Assembly: GCA_002436005.1 (NCBI GenBank)
Contig: DIXG01000064.1
Location: 1-14,881, forward strand
Direction: 5' to 3'
DNA: 14,881 nucleotides
From: Anaerolineaceae bacterium UBA6086
GTDB lineage: Bacteria > Chloroflexota > Anaerolineae > Anaerolineales > Anaerolineaceae
In this document: positions 14,157 through 14,881 of the stretch, piece by piece
Layout of the letters: each line of letters starts with the position of its first letter
Position numbering within the stretch: position 1 is the stretch's first letter
Position numbers and translations under genes: made by a program
The notes under the pieces: generated by a model
The model's database searches: none
The model's input: the letters and a program-made list of their open reading frames with translations, nothing else
Told to the model about the DNA's origin: nothing

Positions 14157-14881
14157 ATGACCCCAGAAGAACAATTACGCCCATCGCAAAGACGCTGGAT
14201 TGTCCATCCCATTATTCCGGATGAAATCAGCCAGGAACTGACGGATTTTTCGCCCTTGATGCGCCAGCTGCTCTATAATCGCGGCTTTGAAGATGCTCAA
14301 TCTGCTGCCGCGTTTATTGAGGGCACGGTAAACTTTCCGACGGATCCACTTTTACTCAAAGATATGCCTCAAGCAATCGAGCGGATGCATCAGGCGATCA
14401 GCAACAAGGAAAAGATCGTTGTGTATGGCGATTATGATGCCGATGGCGTGACTTCGACCGCACTGCTGGTGGAGTTCTTCAATCGGCTGGGCGTGAGGGC
14501 GCAGGCGTATATTCCGGATCGCTATGAAGAAGGATATGGTTTAAATCTGGATGCAATTGCCAAGCTGGCTGAAGCAGGTGCAAACCTGATCATCACGGTG
14601 GACTGCGGGATCCGTTCAATCGAGGAGGTTGCCCTGGCAAAGAATCTGGGCATCGACGTGATCCTCACAGATCACCATCTGCCTGGGGAGGTGCTCCCGC
14701 CCGCTGACGCGGTGATTGACCCAAGGCAGCCAGGCGATCTCTATCCTGAAAAGAATTTGGCTGGCGTGGGGCTGGCTTATAAGCTGGCAGCGGCATACCT
14801 GTCTCAATATCCGCAGGAAGATTTTTCCGCAGAGGACTGGCTGGACCTGGTGGCGATTGGCACCGTGGTGGATATGGCACC
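14157..14881 (+). CDS. recJ: Single-stranded-DNA exonuclease RecJ, N-terminal part
   Basis: A 5'-to-3' single-strand DNA exonuclease of recombination and mismatch repair; the first 241 codons are present and the frame stays open to the window edge, so no stop is seen. The DHH-family catalytic motifs are clear: VVYGDYDADGVTSTALL (88-104) with DYDADG at 92-97, EGYGL (125-129), LIITVDCGI (144-152), ILTDHHLPGE (169-178) with DHH at 172-174, and DPRQPG then NLAGVGLAYKLA (200-211). DLVAIGTVVDMAP (230-242) matches the RecJ motif DLVALGTIADxxP. The N-terminal WIVHP and FxDPLLLKDM-like elements also fit. The start ATG at 14157 has only a weak GGAAATGAG ahead. It is divergent from the ccrM-like gene. 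About 330 or more residues are missing on the right. Confidence 0.95.
   Translation, partial: MTPEEQLRPSQRRWIVHPIIPDEISQELTDFSPLMRQLLYNRGFEDAQSAAAFIEGTVNFPTDPLLLKDMPQAIERMHQAISNKEKIVVYGDYDADGVTSTALLVEFFNRLGVRAQAYIPDRYEEGYGLNLDAIAKLAEAGANLIITVDCGIRSIEEVALAKNLGIDVILTDHHLPGEVLPPADAVIDPRQPGDLYPEKNLAGVGLAYKLAAAYLSQYPQEDFSAEDWLDLVAIGTVVDMA

Overview
The window looks like chromosomal DNA from a free-living bacterium. Gene style and protein wording suggest an Anaerolineae-like member of the Chloroflexota, but that is recalled resemblance and not a placement. There are no insertion sequences, CRISPR arrays, tRNAs or rRNAs. Genes are tightly packed, with normal Shine-Dalgarno sites and two clear factor-independent terminators.

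Layout. (1) Positions 1-1374 hold the 5' end of a leftward acetyltransferase-like gene, a divergent promoter gap, and a rightward MFS transporter (LacY/nucleoside:H+ symporter-like) that ends at a strong terminator. (2) Positions 1420-3384 hold a leftward two-gene unit: a GntR/HutC-type regulator followed 12 bp later by a URO-D/methyltransferase-fold enzyme. (3) Positions 3399-11063 hold a rightward cluster: an ECF transporter S component, a 77-residue two-helix membrane protein, EcfA1, EcfA2, EcfT, three tandem paralogous nucleoside phosphorylases of the uridine phosphorylase family, and a second MFS transporter, closed by a terminator. (4) Positions 11096-14026 hold, leftward, a CcrM-like beta-class adenine methyltransferase followed by an M3-family oligoendopeptidase F. 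(5) The first 241 codons of recJ run rightward off the window.

The part most worth attention is region 2 plus 3. The regulator and the ECF cluster are divergent across a 238-bp gap with a consensus-like sigma-70 promoter, immediately followed by an imperfect palindrome that could be the regulator's operator. The transporter genes next to three phosphorylases suggest an uptake-and-cleavage system for nucleosides or a related N-riboside: ECF import, phosphorolysis to base plus (deoxy)ribose-1-phosphate, and possibly base export or a second import route through the MFS protein. The substrate cannot be read from the sequence.

Several parts of the cluster are unusual. EcfA2 has lost the LSGGQ signature. 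A CbiN-shaped small membrane protein follows the S component. A perfect 38-bp palindrome separates the membrane genes from the ATPase genes. The third phosphorylase has Glu where its two neighbours have the Gln expected to read uracil. Outside the cluster, the CcrM-like methyltransferase has no restriction partner in view.
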